DNA from: Psychrobacter immobilis
GTDB taxonomy: Bacteria > Pseudomonadota > Gammaproteobacteria > Pseudomonadales > Moraxellaceae
Direction of reading: 5' to 3'
Assembly: GCF_904846285.1 (NCBI RefSeq)
Contig: NZ_CAJHAD010000013.1
Span: 1-64,000 of the forward strand
DNA: 64,000 bases
Shown: positions 42,504 through 50,920 of the stretch, piece after piece
Layout of the letters: each line of letters opens with the position of its first letter
Numbering within the stretch: the stretch's first letter is position 1
Notes under the pieces: generated by a model
The model's input: the letters and a program-made list of their open reading frames with translations, nothing else
What the model was told of the DNA's origin: nothing
The model's database searches: none
Translations under genes and position numbers: made by a program

Positions 42504-44247
42504 ATGTATCAATATAATTACGCTGACCAAACCTTGGTAGAGGAACGAGTCGCCCAGTTTCGCGACCAAACCGAGCGGTTTTTGGCAGGTGAGCTGCCAG
42601 AAGAGCAGTTTTTACCGCTGCGTTTACAAAATGGGCTATATATCCAGCGCTATGCACCGATGCTACGTATCGCCGTGCCTTATGGCTTGCTGGCAACCTA
42701 TCAATTACGCAAATTGGCTGAGATTACCCGTAAATATGATAAAGGTTACGGCCACTTTACCACCCGTACCAATATGCAGCTGAACTGGCCAAAACTTGAA
42801 GAAGTGCCAGATATTTTGGCAGAATTGGCATCGGTGCAAATGCACTCGATCCAAACCTCGGGCAACTGTATCCGTAATACCACCACCGACCCTTATGCGG
42901 GTATTCATAAGGAAGAGATCGCCGATCCGCGTCCTTATTGTGAGATTATTCGTCAATGGTCAACCTTTCATCCGGAATTTGCTTTTTTACCGCGTAAATT
43001 TAAAATTGCCGTCATTGGTACGGCAAAAGACCGCGCGGCAACGCAGGTACATGATATCGGACATTGCCGTCATTGGTACGGCAAAAGACCGCGCGGCAAC
43101 GCAGGTACATGATATCGGACTACATTTAAAGAAAAATGACGCAGACGAGCTTGGCTTTGAGGTGATAGTTGGTGGCGGTCTTGGGCGTACGCCAGTGATT
43201 GGTAAAACCATTAATGCATTTTTACCGCGCCAGCATCTGCTCAGCTATTTAGATGCGATTTTGCGTGTCTATAATCTGCATGGTCGCCGCGACAATAAAT
43301 TCAAAGCGCGTATCAAGATATTGGTCGATAGCATGGGCGGCCCAGCATTTGCCAAATTGGTCGATGCCGAATGGGAAGCCAATATCAAAGATGGTCCGTT
43401 GACCCTGACCGATGCCAACTTTGACAAGGCCAGCAGCTTTTTTACTGAGCCTGATTATCTAAGTTTTGATGCACTACAGGTACAGTCAGACTTGCAGCAG
43501 CAACTAGAGGCTGATAAAGACTTTGCCAATTGGTATCAGCAAAATACCGTGGCGCATAAAATCGCAGGCTATCGCGCGGTGGTTATTTCGTTAAAAGCCG
43601 GCTTGGTCGATGGTAAATATGTACCATCAGGTGATATTAGCGCCGCGCAAATGGACGCCCTCGCCGACCTCGCTGACGAGCATAGCTTTGGCGAGCTACG
43701 TGGTACCTATCAGCAAAATCTAGTCTTTGCCGATGTACAAACCAATCGCTTGTACGAATTATGGCAGCAGCTGGCTGCACTACATTTGGCCCGTCCAAAT
43801 ATCAATACTCTAACCGATATGATCGTCTGCCCAGGCTGGGATTTTTGTTCGCTTGCCAATGCCACGACCCACAATATCGCTGAGCAAATCGAAAAGCAGT
43901 TTAATGATCTTGACTACCTTTATGACTTGGGTGAGATTCGCCTCAATATGTCTGGCTGTATGAATGCCTGCGCCCATCACCATACCGGCGATATTGGTAT
44001 CCTTGGGGTCGATAAAAAAGGCGAATACTGGTATCAAATCAGCCTAGGCGGTAACTCTAGCAACGACGCCAAAATCGGTAAGATATTAGGCAAGGCGGTA
44101 CCAACCGATGCCGTAGCAACGACGATACAAAAGATAATCGACGTTTACTTAGAGCAGCGCGTTAGCAATGACAATGACGTCGAAGGCTTTGGTGAGTTAA
44201 TCGACCGTATCGGTATTACCCCTTTTAAGGAGAAGGTCTATGGCTAA
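42504..44247 (+). pseudogene. cysI: Sulfite reductase hemoprotein subunit, frame broken by a 58-bp tandem duplication
   Basis: The siroheme and [4Fe-4S] enzyme that reduces sulfite to sulfide. The first frame (from 42504) holds the N-terminal ferredoxin-like repeat with HFTTRTNMQLNWPKLEEV and QTSGNCIRNTTTDPYAG. It continues to FLPRKFKIAVIGTAKDRAA and then leaves frame at 43063, stopping at 43112. The second frame carries on from the same VIGTAKDRAATQVHDIG to the end, including the cluster ligands CPGWDFC and CMNAC. The cause is an exact 58-base direct duplication (43005-43062 and 43063-43120). Removing one copy restores a 561-residue protein of normal length. Because the two copies are identical, the event is recent or a sequence error. 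As it stands the enzyme would be inactive. Confidence 0.93.
43005..43120. repeat. Exact 58-bp tandem duplication inside cysI
   Basis: The unit beginning ATTGCCGTCATTGGTACGGC and ending GATATCGGAC occurs twice head to tail with no mismatch. Since 58 is not a multiple of three, it shifts the frame by one. Adjacent perfect copies of this size can be lost again by slippage or recombination. Confidence 0.98.
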
Positions 44248-44836
44248 TCATCATGTGTTTACTAGCGAAGGCATCGATATTAGCGAGACTGACACTTGGC
44301 TTGCGCTTAGCACCGATGAGCTGCCTGACGGTATTACCCTGACCGATATATCTTTGTTAGAGCTGCTGCAAAAACAAGAAAAACTCGAGGTCGTTTTACC
44401 GCTTACTGATTTATTAGATGCTAAAGGCAATATTGCAGGCGGACTATTACAACAAGTACGTGAATTGTTAGCCGAGCATATTAGCCGTACCGGTGTCTGG
44501 GTGACATCAGATAGCGATACCGAAGTGCTGACGCGTATTCCAGAGTTTTTATTACAGCAGGATTTGATTGTGATTCACGTCCCCGCTTTCACTGACGGAC
44601 GCGGTTTCAGTTACGCCCAAACCTTACGCCAAATGGGCTATCAAGGCGAGATTCGTATGGCTGGCAAGTTTGGCCGCGATCAAATCGCCTATCTGCTACG
44701 CGCAGGCGCCGACAGTTTTGTGATAAGCGCGCATGACCTGCAGTCTATCTCTGATATCAGCCAAGCCTTTAACGCGCTGGCCAGCAGCTATGACGGTCGC
44801 AACGCCGCCGACTTACCGATGTTTGCAGGTGCTTAG
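44240..44836 (+). CDS. DUF934 family protein, sulfite reductase partner
   Basis: A 198-residue DUF934 protein. Such genes are regularly coupled to CysI-type sulfite reductases that lack a CysJ flavoprotein, and the product may help electron delivery or assembly; the exact role is not established. The tail region with VIHVPAFTDGRGFSYAQTLRQMGYQGEIRMAGKFGRDQIAYLLRAGAD (about residues 112-158) is the conserved core. Its start overlaps the cysI stop by 8 bases, with AAGGAGAAGG as ribosome-binding site, so translation is coupled to cysI. The premature stop in cysI far upstream could therefore reduce its expression too. Confidence 0.88.
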   Translation: MANHHVFTSEGIDISETDTWLALSTDELPDGITLTDISLLELLQKQEKLEVVLPLTDLLDAKGNIAGGLLQQVRELLAEHISRTGVWVTSDSDTEVLTRIPEFLLQQDLIVIHVPAFTDGRGFSYAQTLRQMGYQGEIRMAGKFGRDQIAYLLRAGADSFVISAHDLQSISDISQAFNALASSYDGRNAADLPMFAGA

Positions 44837-44947
44837 TGCATTGATGCCATAAAAGCGATTATTAACCATTTTTCAATTCAGCTATTTTTAGTTTAGGTAC
44901 GTCATTATTAATTATCACTATTGTTAACTATCACTAAGGAATATATT

Positions 44948-45586
44948 ATGAGCCAATTACACCCAAATCTAGATATCAACCAAGCCAACCAAGACTTGCA
45001 AGGTAAATCACCAGAAGAAATCGTTGCCTGGGCATTAAACCAAGCCAAAAACCCAATCATTACCACTAACTTCCGCCCTTACGAATCAGCGATTTTGCAC
45101 TTAGTTGCTAAACAGCGTCCTGATATCATCGTATTGTGGGTAGACTCAGGCTATAACACCGATGCAACGTATCAATTTGCCAATAAAGTTATTCGCGATT
45201 TAAACTTAAACGTCATCACCTATATCCCTAAGCAAACGGCAGCGTATCGTGACGCGACCATGAACGGCATCCCAGGCATCGATAATCCGCAGCATGATGA
45301 ATTCACTGACCAAGTAAAGCTAGAGCCATTTCGCCGTGCGCTAGATGAGCTAAAGCCAGATGTGTGGTTTAATGCCATTCGTAAGGATCAAACGGAATTC
45401 CGCCAAGGACTTGATGTGCTTAGCCTATCAAAAGACGGCGTGTTAAAAGTCGCACCATTGTTTGAAAAAACAGACGCTGATTTGGATGTTTATCTTCAAG
45501 AGCATAACTTACCAAATGAGTTTGATTACTTTGATCCGACTAAAGTAGAAGAAAGCCGTGAGTGTGGTTTGCATACACAGTTATAA
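44948..45586 (+). CDS. cysH: Phosphoadenylylsulfate reductase CysH
   Basis: A 212-residue enzyme that reduces activated sulfate to sulfite with thioredoxin or glutaredoxin. The PP-loop-like N-terminal part includes ITTNFRPYESAILHLV and WVDSGYNTDATYQFA, and the catalytic cysteine lies in the C-terminal ECGLH motif. This is the only cysteine. The CC and CxxC pairs that hold the iron-sulfur cluster of APS reductases are absent, so the protein should use PAPS rather than APS. The start at 44948 (MSQLHPN) follows AAGGA at a good distance; an ATG 27 bases earlier is less likely. It follows the DUF934 gene by 111 bases and ends before a strong terminator. Confidence 0.93.
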   Translation: MSQLHPNLDINQANQDLQGKSPEEIVAWALNQAKNPIITTNFRPYESAILHLVAKQRPDIIVLWVDSGYNTDATYQFANKVIRDLNLNVITYIPKQTAAYRDATMNGIPGIDNPQHDEFTDQVKLEPFRRALDELKPDVWFNAIRKDQTEFRQGLDVLSLSKDGVLKVAPLFEKTDADLDVYLQEHNLPNEFDYFDPTKVEESRECGLHTQL

Positions 45587-45621
45587 TATTATTAATTTAA
45601 TAAACAACTATTTTTGAACGT

Positions 45622-45653
45622 AAAAAGCCCTTTTAAAAATAAAAGGGCTTTTT
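45622..45653. terminator. Bidirectional terminator after cysH
   Basis: AAAAAGCCCTTTT at 45622-45634 pairs with AAAAGGGCTTTTT at 45641-45653 around a short A-rich loop. It separates cysH from the convergent SDR gene. Confidence 0.92.
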
Positions 45654-45685
45654 CGATTTAGATAGCTTATAGCTTTTTTAGAGCG

Positions 45686-46426
45686 TTATTTACGACCAAG
45701 CACCCAACCACCATCCATAAAGACGTTCGAGCCATGCATATAGTTCGAATCATCAGACGCTAAAAATACCGCGAGCGCTGCAATCTCTTCGGGCTTGCCG
45801 GCGCGCTGGGCTGGGATACGATTTAAGCGCTCATCCTCAATACCATCGGTCATAGGCGTCTCGATAAAACCTGGCGATAGAATATTCACTTTGACACCTT
45901 TACTGCCAAAATCAAATGCCAATTGCTTGGTGAAGCCTAACACCGCATGCTTGGAGGTCACATAAGCTGAACCACCCGGACCTGCCATTTGCGTCGCTTG
46001 TGAGCCAACATTGATAATCGCCCCACGCCCTTGCTTGATAAAATGTGGAATCACCATTTTTGAGGCAAGATATGGCGCTTTAACATTAATCGCCATCAGT
46101 TTGTCATATAAATCTTCTTCTAACTCGACGGCATTATCATAACCATCATGGATGCCAGCACCATTATATAAAATGTCAATTTGACCATAAGTTTCTAAGG
46201 CTTTATCGACCACCGCTTGAATCTCTGCTTTCTTTGTCACATCAGCAAGCACAAAGATAGCCTCTTGACCCTTGTCTGTCATATCTTTAACAATGCGATT
46301 GCCGTCTTCTTGATCGCGACCCGTGACGATTACCTTTGCGCCTTCGTCGGCATATGCTTTTGCAGTCGCTTCGCCTAGTCCTGAGGTGCCGCCAAATATA
46401 ATGGCTACCCTATCTTGTAATTCCAT
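45686..46426 (-). CDS. Short-chain dehydrogenase/reductase (SDR)
   Basis: A 246-residue NAD(P)-dependent oxidoreductase of the classical SDR type. It has the cofactor motif FGGTSGLGEA (residues about 10-19), the NAG triad segment LYNGAGIHDGYDN (about 85), the catalytic Ser and Y-x-x-x-K in GGSAYVTSKHAVLGFTK (about 148-164), and SPGFIETPMT. The start at 46426 was chosen because AAGGATG lies 8 bases upstream. FabG-like enzymes, glucose dehydrogenases and other alcohol dehydrogenases share this sequence, so the substrate cannot be named. It interrupts the run of sulfur genes without obvious connection to them. Confidence 0.9.
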   Translation of the reverse strand: MELQDRVAIIFGGTSGLGEATAKAYADEGAKVIVTGRDQEDGNRIVKDMTDKGQEAIFVLADVTKKAEIQAVVDKALETYGQIDILYNGAGIHDGYDNAVELEEDLYDKLMAINVKAPYLASKMVIPHFIKQGRGAIINVGSQATQMAGPGGSAYVTSKHAVLGFTKQLAFDFGSKGVKVNILSPGFIETPMTDGIEDERLNRIPAQRAGKPEEIAALAVFLASDDSNYMHGSNVFMDGGWVLGRK

Positions 46427-46794
46427 AATATTCATCCTTGTTTTTTTATATTGTAAATTAAGATTTTTTTCTATCTGATTGTATCTGGGTTAGATTAACA
46501 TAGTCACTTAACTATCAATGTTAGCCTATGTTGGATATTTTTTATAAGCTAATAACTGACACATATCCACCCTCTTAGTTGCATAAATAACGTTTTCTTA
46601 ACGTTTTATCGGATAACATTAAGGTATTCTATGGCTTCAAAGCTGACGTAACATCACATTAAACATTAAACATTAAGCCAACCTTTTAAAGCTAAACTAT
46701 GGACGAAGTTGCCCGTCGTTGTGGCTACTTGTGCTCATTTTTATAATCAAGCTCGATCGTGGCTTTGCCACACTCATCAATACGGACATTTGAT
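46427..46794. other. Intergenic region between SDR and acyltransferase genes
   Basis: A 368-base AT-rich stretch holding both divergent promoters. A short ATTAAAC repeat (CATTAAACATTAAACATTAAG) lies near 46656-46677. Otherwise nothing definite was seen. Confidence 0.5.
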
Positions 46795-47745
46795 ATGCCT
46801 TTAATAAAAAAAATTGATTCATTCTATGAAAAACTCCACGATAAGCTGCCAGTCGTAGGCAAAGCGGCTTCTTTTCTCACGGGCGTTAGCGTCCTTACTG
46901 CTAATAGTGCGTTGGTTGGTCTACCGGTCTGGACTATGGGCGCGGCGAAAGTATTGACCGGGTCAAAACTGACCGATGATGCCTTAATTGCGATTACTAA
47001 GTATTGGATTAATACTAATAATGCCGTTATCGACCACGCACTACCTCATAAAGACTGGCGCATCAACCTGCCCGATGATCTAAGCGAAGATAAGCAATAT
47101 CTCTTGGTCAGTAACCATCAGTCGTGGGTTGATACGAGTATTGTGCAATATATCAGCCAAGACACCCTGCCTCTAACAAGGTTTTTTACTAAGTTTAATT
47201 TGATTTACATTCCCGTTATCGGTCAAGCGTTTTACTTTTTAGACTTCCCAATGATGCGCCGCCACTCTAAAGAAGCGATTGCCAAAAATCCTGCCCTCAA
47301 AGGTAAGGATATCGAAGAAGCAAAGCGTGCCTGTCGTCAATTAAAAAACAAACCCTTTGCCTTACTCAATTATTTGGAAGGGACGCGCTTTACTAAAGAA
47401 AAACATGATAAGCAAGACTCACCTTATCAGCATTTATTAAAACCACGCGCTGGTGGGTTGTCATTAGCCATTAATGCATTAGGCAATGAATTAGACTCAA
47501 TTCTAGACGTGACTATCGTCTATCCAGATGGTGCGCCCGACTATGATGATTTATGGAAAGGCAATATTCGCCGTTTAGGGGTCGATGTGACTCGCCTACA
47601 GATACCAGACGAATTATTTGCTGCCATCATGGACGGCGGCTATGACCGTGATGAAGCCACTAAAAAAATGATGTTTGATTGGCTAGAGGACATTTGGCAA
47701 CAAAAAGATGCCCGCATTACTAAAATGCTAAGTGAGTTTGAGTAG
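46795..47745 (+). CDS. Acyltransferase of the PlsC/YihG type
   Basis: A 316-residue membrane-associated acyltransferase. The acyl-transfer motif H-x4-D is NHQSWVD (about residue 107-113), followed by the second motif FYFLDFPMMRR region, the third motif EGTRFT (about 197) and a proline-containing fourth region IVYPDG. It resembles E. coli YihG, a poly(A)-linked and later lysophosphatidic acid acyltransferase, so it probably transfers fatty acids onto lysophospholipids. Hydrophobic residues 25-55 could anchor it to the membrane. The start at 46795 (MPLIKKID) was taken over an upstream alternative that adds an unlikely leader. A terminator follows at 47831. Confidence 0.88.
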   Translation: MPLIKKIDSFYEKLHDKLPVVGKAASFLTGVSVLTANSALVGLPVWTMGAAKVLTGSKLTDDALIAITKYWINTNNAVIDHALPHKDWRINLPDDLSEDKQYLLVSNHQSWVDTSIVQYISQDTLPLTRFFTKFNLIYIPVIGQAFYFLDFPMMRRHSKEAIAKNPALKGKDIEEAKRACRQLKNKPFALLNYLEGTRFTKEKHDKQDSPYQHLLKPRAGGLSLAINALGNELDSILDVTIVYPDGAPDYDDLWKGNIRRLGVDVTRLQIPDELFAAIMDGGYDRDEATKKMMFDWLEDIWQQKDARITKMLSEFE

Positions 47746-47830
47746 AATTTGGCAGTCCGTTAAATGACGTCATTGCCAATATCAATGCAAGTCATCATGT
47801 AGCTATTAACCATCAACTATTATCTATCAT

Positions 47831-47862
47831 CCACAAGCTTAAAAGTTAGCTTGTGGTTTTTT
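47831..47862 (+). terminator. Rho-independent terminator after the acyltransferase gene
   Basis: CCACAAGCT at 47831-47839 pairs perfectly with AGCTTGTGG at 47848-47856, followed by six T. Confidence 0.88.
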
Positions 47863-48029
47863 ATGCCGCGATTCTGCATTTTTATTCCTCAGCTATTCCA
47901 CATCCTAGCGAAAATCATCAGTAACATGACAAAAAAGAATATGTTAATGCCAATTCACTAGGTGAGCGTCCGCCTGTGATACCTCATAATGGTGACATAT
48001 TTTATATTGATTGAATCATTGGTGATGCT

Positions 48030-49643
48030 ATGAACACCTTTCCGCTATTTTTTAAATTAGAAGACCGCAAAGTGCTGATCGTTGGTGGCGGTGATGTCGC
48101 GCTACGTAAAGCTGACTTACTCAGTCGCGCTGGCGCCGCTATTACTATTCTCGCGCCAAGCATTAGCCATGAGCTACAAACTTTGCTCAGCCACACTAAG
48201 TACAAAGCCAAGCACGAACTGATTTATGAAAATTATAATAAAGCTTATATGACGGGCGCGCGCGTTATCATCGCCGCCACCGATGATGAAACGCTGAATC
48301 ATCAAATTCATGCTGACGCCAGCGAGCTGAATATTCCTGTTAACGTCGTTGATACTCCGCATTTATGCGATTTTATTTTCCCTGCCATCGTTGACCGTAA
48401 TCCCATTGTGATTGGCATCTCATCCAATGGCAAAGCGCCGGTGCTGGCACGTCTATTACGGGCGCGCTTAGAGACTTTAATCCCGCAAGGTTATGGCAAA
48501 TTGGCAAAGCTTGCTGGCGAGTTTCGTGGCGAGGTAAAGGCCAAAATCCCAACCTTGACAGGACGTCGCCAGTTTTGGGAACGCGCTTTTGAAGGTGAAG
48601 TCAGCCAGCTGATGTTTGCCGGTAATGAAAAGGAAGCCGCTGCCCAATTACAAGCCGATTTAGATAACACTGCATCCGATATCAACGGAAAAAATACAGC
48701 AGATGATACATCTACGGAATTCCAAACTGTAAAAAATACGATGGGCGAAGTTTATATCGTTGGTGCCGGTCCTGGTGACCCAGAATTGCTTACCTTTAAA
48801 GCGCTGCGTCTTATGCAGCAAGCGGATATTGTCTACTATGATGCGCTAGTATCACCGCAAGTATTGGATTTATGCCGCCGTGATGCCGATAAAGTGTTTG
48901 TCGGCAAAAAACGCAGCAACCATGCGGTAGCTCAGCTTGGTATTAATGAGCTGCTAGTCAATAGCGCTAAAGAAGGTCGACGTGTGGTACGTCTAAAAGG
49001 CGGCGATCCCTTTATCTTTGGACGTGGCGGCGAAGAGATTGAAAGCTTACGTGCGCATGGTGTCCCTTATCAAGTCGTACCAGGTATTACCGCTGCTAAC
49101 GCTGCCGCCAGCTATGCAGGTATTCCACTGACACATCGAGATCATTCTCAGTCTGTACGTTTTGTCACTGGCTTCTTAAAGGCCGGCGCACCCAATAGTA
49201 ACTTTAAAAGCTTTTTAAATACCGACGAGACTGTAGTGTTTTATATGGGTCTACATTCGCTGGTACGTTTGACGACAGGCTTGATTGACGCTGGGCGTAG
49301 TAGAGATACCCCAATTGCCATCGTCTCCAACGCCAGTATGCCCAATCAGCAAGTATTGACCGGTACGCTTGCCAATATTGTTGAATTGCAAGAACAAGCA
49401 CAACTGCCAACCCCTGCTTTACTCATTATGGGTGACGTCGTTAGCCTACATCATGATTTGGCTTGGTATAACCACAATAACCAGAATGTTAATGATACAG
49501 CCAGTAACTGGCTACGTGAAAGAGCAGCTACTCCGGATAAAGATTCAAAACAATTTACGAATCAGCAAGCGCATGCGTTATCTATGGTAGCCAATTTGGC
49601 TGCACAGCAAGAAGAAGGTTTGGAGCAGTTGGTGATTGGCTAA
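48030..49643 (+). CDS. cysG: Siroheme synthase CysG (fused dehydrogenase/ferrochelatase and uroporphyrinogen methyltransferase)
   Basis: A 537-residue trifunctional enzyme supplying siroheme for sulfite reductase. The N-terminal precorrin-2 dehydrogenase/ferrochelatase (residues 1-150) begins NTFPLFFKLEDRKVLIVGGG, with the NAD-binding GGGDVA. The C-terminal SAM-dependent methyltransferase (about residues 240-500) shows VYIVGAGPGDPELLTFKAL, GRRVVRLKGGDPFIFGRGGEE and VVPGITAANAAASYAGIPLTHRD. Between them lies a longer than usual linker, and about 40 extra residues end the protein (total versus 457 in E. coli). It stands alone but belongs functionally with cysI, whose product needs its cofactor. 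Confidence 0.95.
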   Translation: MNTFPLFFKLEDRKVLIVGGGDVALRKADLLSRAGAAITILAPSISHELQTLLSHTKYKAKHELIYENYNKAYMTGARVIIAATDDETLNHQIHADASELNIPVNVVDTPHLCDFIFPAIVDRNPIVIGISSNGKAPVLARLLRARLETLIPQGYGKLAKLAGEFRGEVKAKIPTLTGRRQFWERAFEGEVSQLMFAGNEKEAAAQLQADLDNTASDINGKNTADDTSTEFQTVKNTMGEVYIVGAGPGDPELLTFKALRLMQQADIVYYDALVSPQVLDLCRRDADKVFVGKKRSNHAVAQLGINELLVNSAKEGRRVVRLKGGDPFIFGRGGEEIESLRAHGVPYQVVPGITAANAAASYAGIPLTHRDHSQSVRFVTGFLKAGAPNSNFKSFLNTDETVVFYMGLHSLVRLTTGLIDAGRSRDTPIAIVSNASMPNQQVLTGTLANIVELQEQAQLPTPALLIMGDVVSLHHDLAWYNHNNQNVNDTASNWLRERAATPDKDSKQFTNQQAHALSMVANLAAQQEEGLEQLVIG

Positions 49644-49943
49644 GTGCTATTAAGGTCAAGCCACTACCGAGATTGTCGTTAGCATCAAAGACCTCTACGA
49701 CATCGATATATTAAGCAGCTTAGCCTCTAGAGCCAATGAAAGCATCAACTATGGTTCGGCTCCCTAGTGAGGAATTGAGGTCTTTATGGTAAGTTACTAC
49801 CAGTTAGACTAAATTAAGGGTTAAATACTTGGGATATCGATAGCAAAAAAAATGCTTGTCTCATTACCAAAATACTTTTCCTCAATACATAATGCACATG
49901 AAATATCCGTTACTATTCCATCAGTGCCATGGGCTTATTAAAT

Positions 49944-50438
49944 ATGATAAATAGATATTTGTTCCTAATTCCTATCTTAGTTTTATTTCAATTTGGTTGC
50001 ACTAATCAAATAGTAAGTAGTACTTCTAACCCAGTGATAAGAACGAAAAATTCATTCGATCTATTCTCTTATTATAATGAAAATAACAATGTTCAACTAA
50101 CTGCATTATTATCAGGTAAATTTACAATGAAGAATGGATGTCTTCTATTTGGCGATGAAGATGGTTATATAACTCCAGTGTTTGATACGAAAGCTAGTAA
50201 TATCAAGGTTGACTTAGATTCAAAAACTGTAATCTTAAATGCAACAGCAGTTCCATTTGATACAGAAGTTTACGCTGGAGGCGGTTTTATTGAAAAGAAA
50301 AATCTTCCGCCACTTCAAACTACTGGCAATGAAAAATGCTTAACGGATAGAGTAGCAACTATACATTCTATTGAAATTTTAACCCCTGAATTGCGTAGAA
50401 AATTCTTGCTTGATTGGGACGATAAGCCTAAGCCGTAA
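49944..50438 (+). CDS. Putative lipoprotein, unknown function
   Basis: A 164-residue protein with a hydrophobic N-terminus and lipobox-like LFQFGC (cysteine at about residue 19), so probably a lipoprotein. The mature part has Asn-rich stretches and two further cysteines (in MKNGCLLFG and NEKCLTD). It is more AT-rich than the genes around it, which hints at foreign origin or low expression. The ATG at 49944 was preferred over 49929 because the signal peptide then has the usual charge and length. No family recognised; neighbours give no clue. Confidence 0.65.
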   Translation: MINRYLFLIPILVLFQFGCTNQIVSSTSNPVIRTKNSFDLFSYYNENNNVQLTALLSGKFTMKNGCLLFGDEDGYITPVFDTKASNIKVDLDSKTVILNATAVPFDTEVYAGGGFIEKKNLPPLQTTGNEKCLTDRVATIHSIEILTPELRRKFLLDWDDKPKP

Positions 50439-50572
50439 TGAAATTCAGTATTAATAATTATGTTAATAAAAAGTTGGCTTTTGGGGTTTATTAACTGTGA
50501 GAGGATACGCAAGCCAAGCATTAGAAAATTAAAAAAATGTTCGTAACACGCCAGAATGCATTAATACTCTAA

Positions 50573-50593
50573 GCAATCTCTAATAGAGATTGC
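50573..50593. terminator. Perfect hairpin downstream of the small lipoprotein gene
   Basis: GCAATCTCT and AGAGATTGC form a perfect 9-bp stem with loop AAT. It lies 9 bases past the stop of the leftward gene at 50602. The T-run on that strand is weak, so termination may be partial. Confidence 0.6.
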
Positions 50594-50601
50594 TGTAATC
50601 C

Positions 50602-50769
50602 TTACTCTGTAGTCCTTTTCTTCATTACCTCCGTCACTTCACCTATAATAGCCTCAGAAGCTTGCACAACATGCGCTTTATTATTAAGACTTACTTTTTC
50701 ATAACTATTGCAAGCTGATAAAGAAGCACTGACAATCAAAGCCAATGTGCATAATCTAATAAATGACAT
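50602..50769 (-). CDS. Small lipoprotein of 55 residues
   Basis: A short open frame beginning MSFIRLCTLALIVSASLSAC, a textbook lipoprotein signal with lipobox L-S-A-C (Cys at residue 20). The mature part has only 36 residues (NSYEKVSLNNKAHVVQASEA and a basic end MKKRTTE). AAGGG lies 8 bases before the ATG, and a perfect hairpin follows the stop, so the gene has all the signals of a real small gene. Mature peptides of this size in other bacteria include entericidin-like and other envelope-stress lipoproteins, but no such family can be assigned here. It is convergent to the lipoprotein gene on its left and divergent from sbcD. Confidence 0.75.
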   Translation of the reverse strand: MSFIRLCTLALIVSASLSACNSYEKVSLNNKAHVVQASEAIIGEVTEVMKKRTTE

Positions 50770-50920
50770 AACATACCCTTATTAATGATGGCTTAGATAT
50801 TACTAAATACCGCTATTCGACTTGATCTATTCTGCTTTGCTAAGAAGTTTATAAGCACAGCAAACCACAGTAATTCTTGCTAGAATAATCGCTGTCTTTT
50901 ATTTACCATTAAGCCTCACT

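Noticed and set aside
42796..43062. Possible separate N-terminus for the second cysI frame
   Set aside because: The upstream part of that frame does not resemble sulfite reductase; only from the duplication onward does it match, so it is the continuation of cysI after the frameshift, not a separate gene.
49654..49767. Open stretch of 37 codons after cysG (GQATTEIVVSIKDLYDIDIL...) with protein-like composition
   Set aside because: No start codon or ribosome-binding site and no recognisable family; it could be a gene remnant but this cannot be supported.
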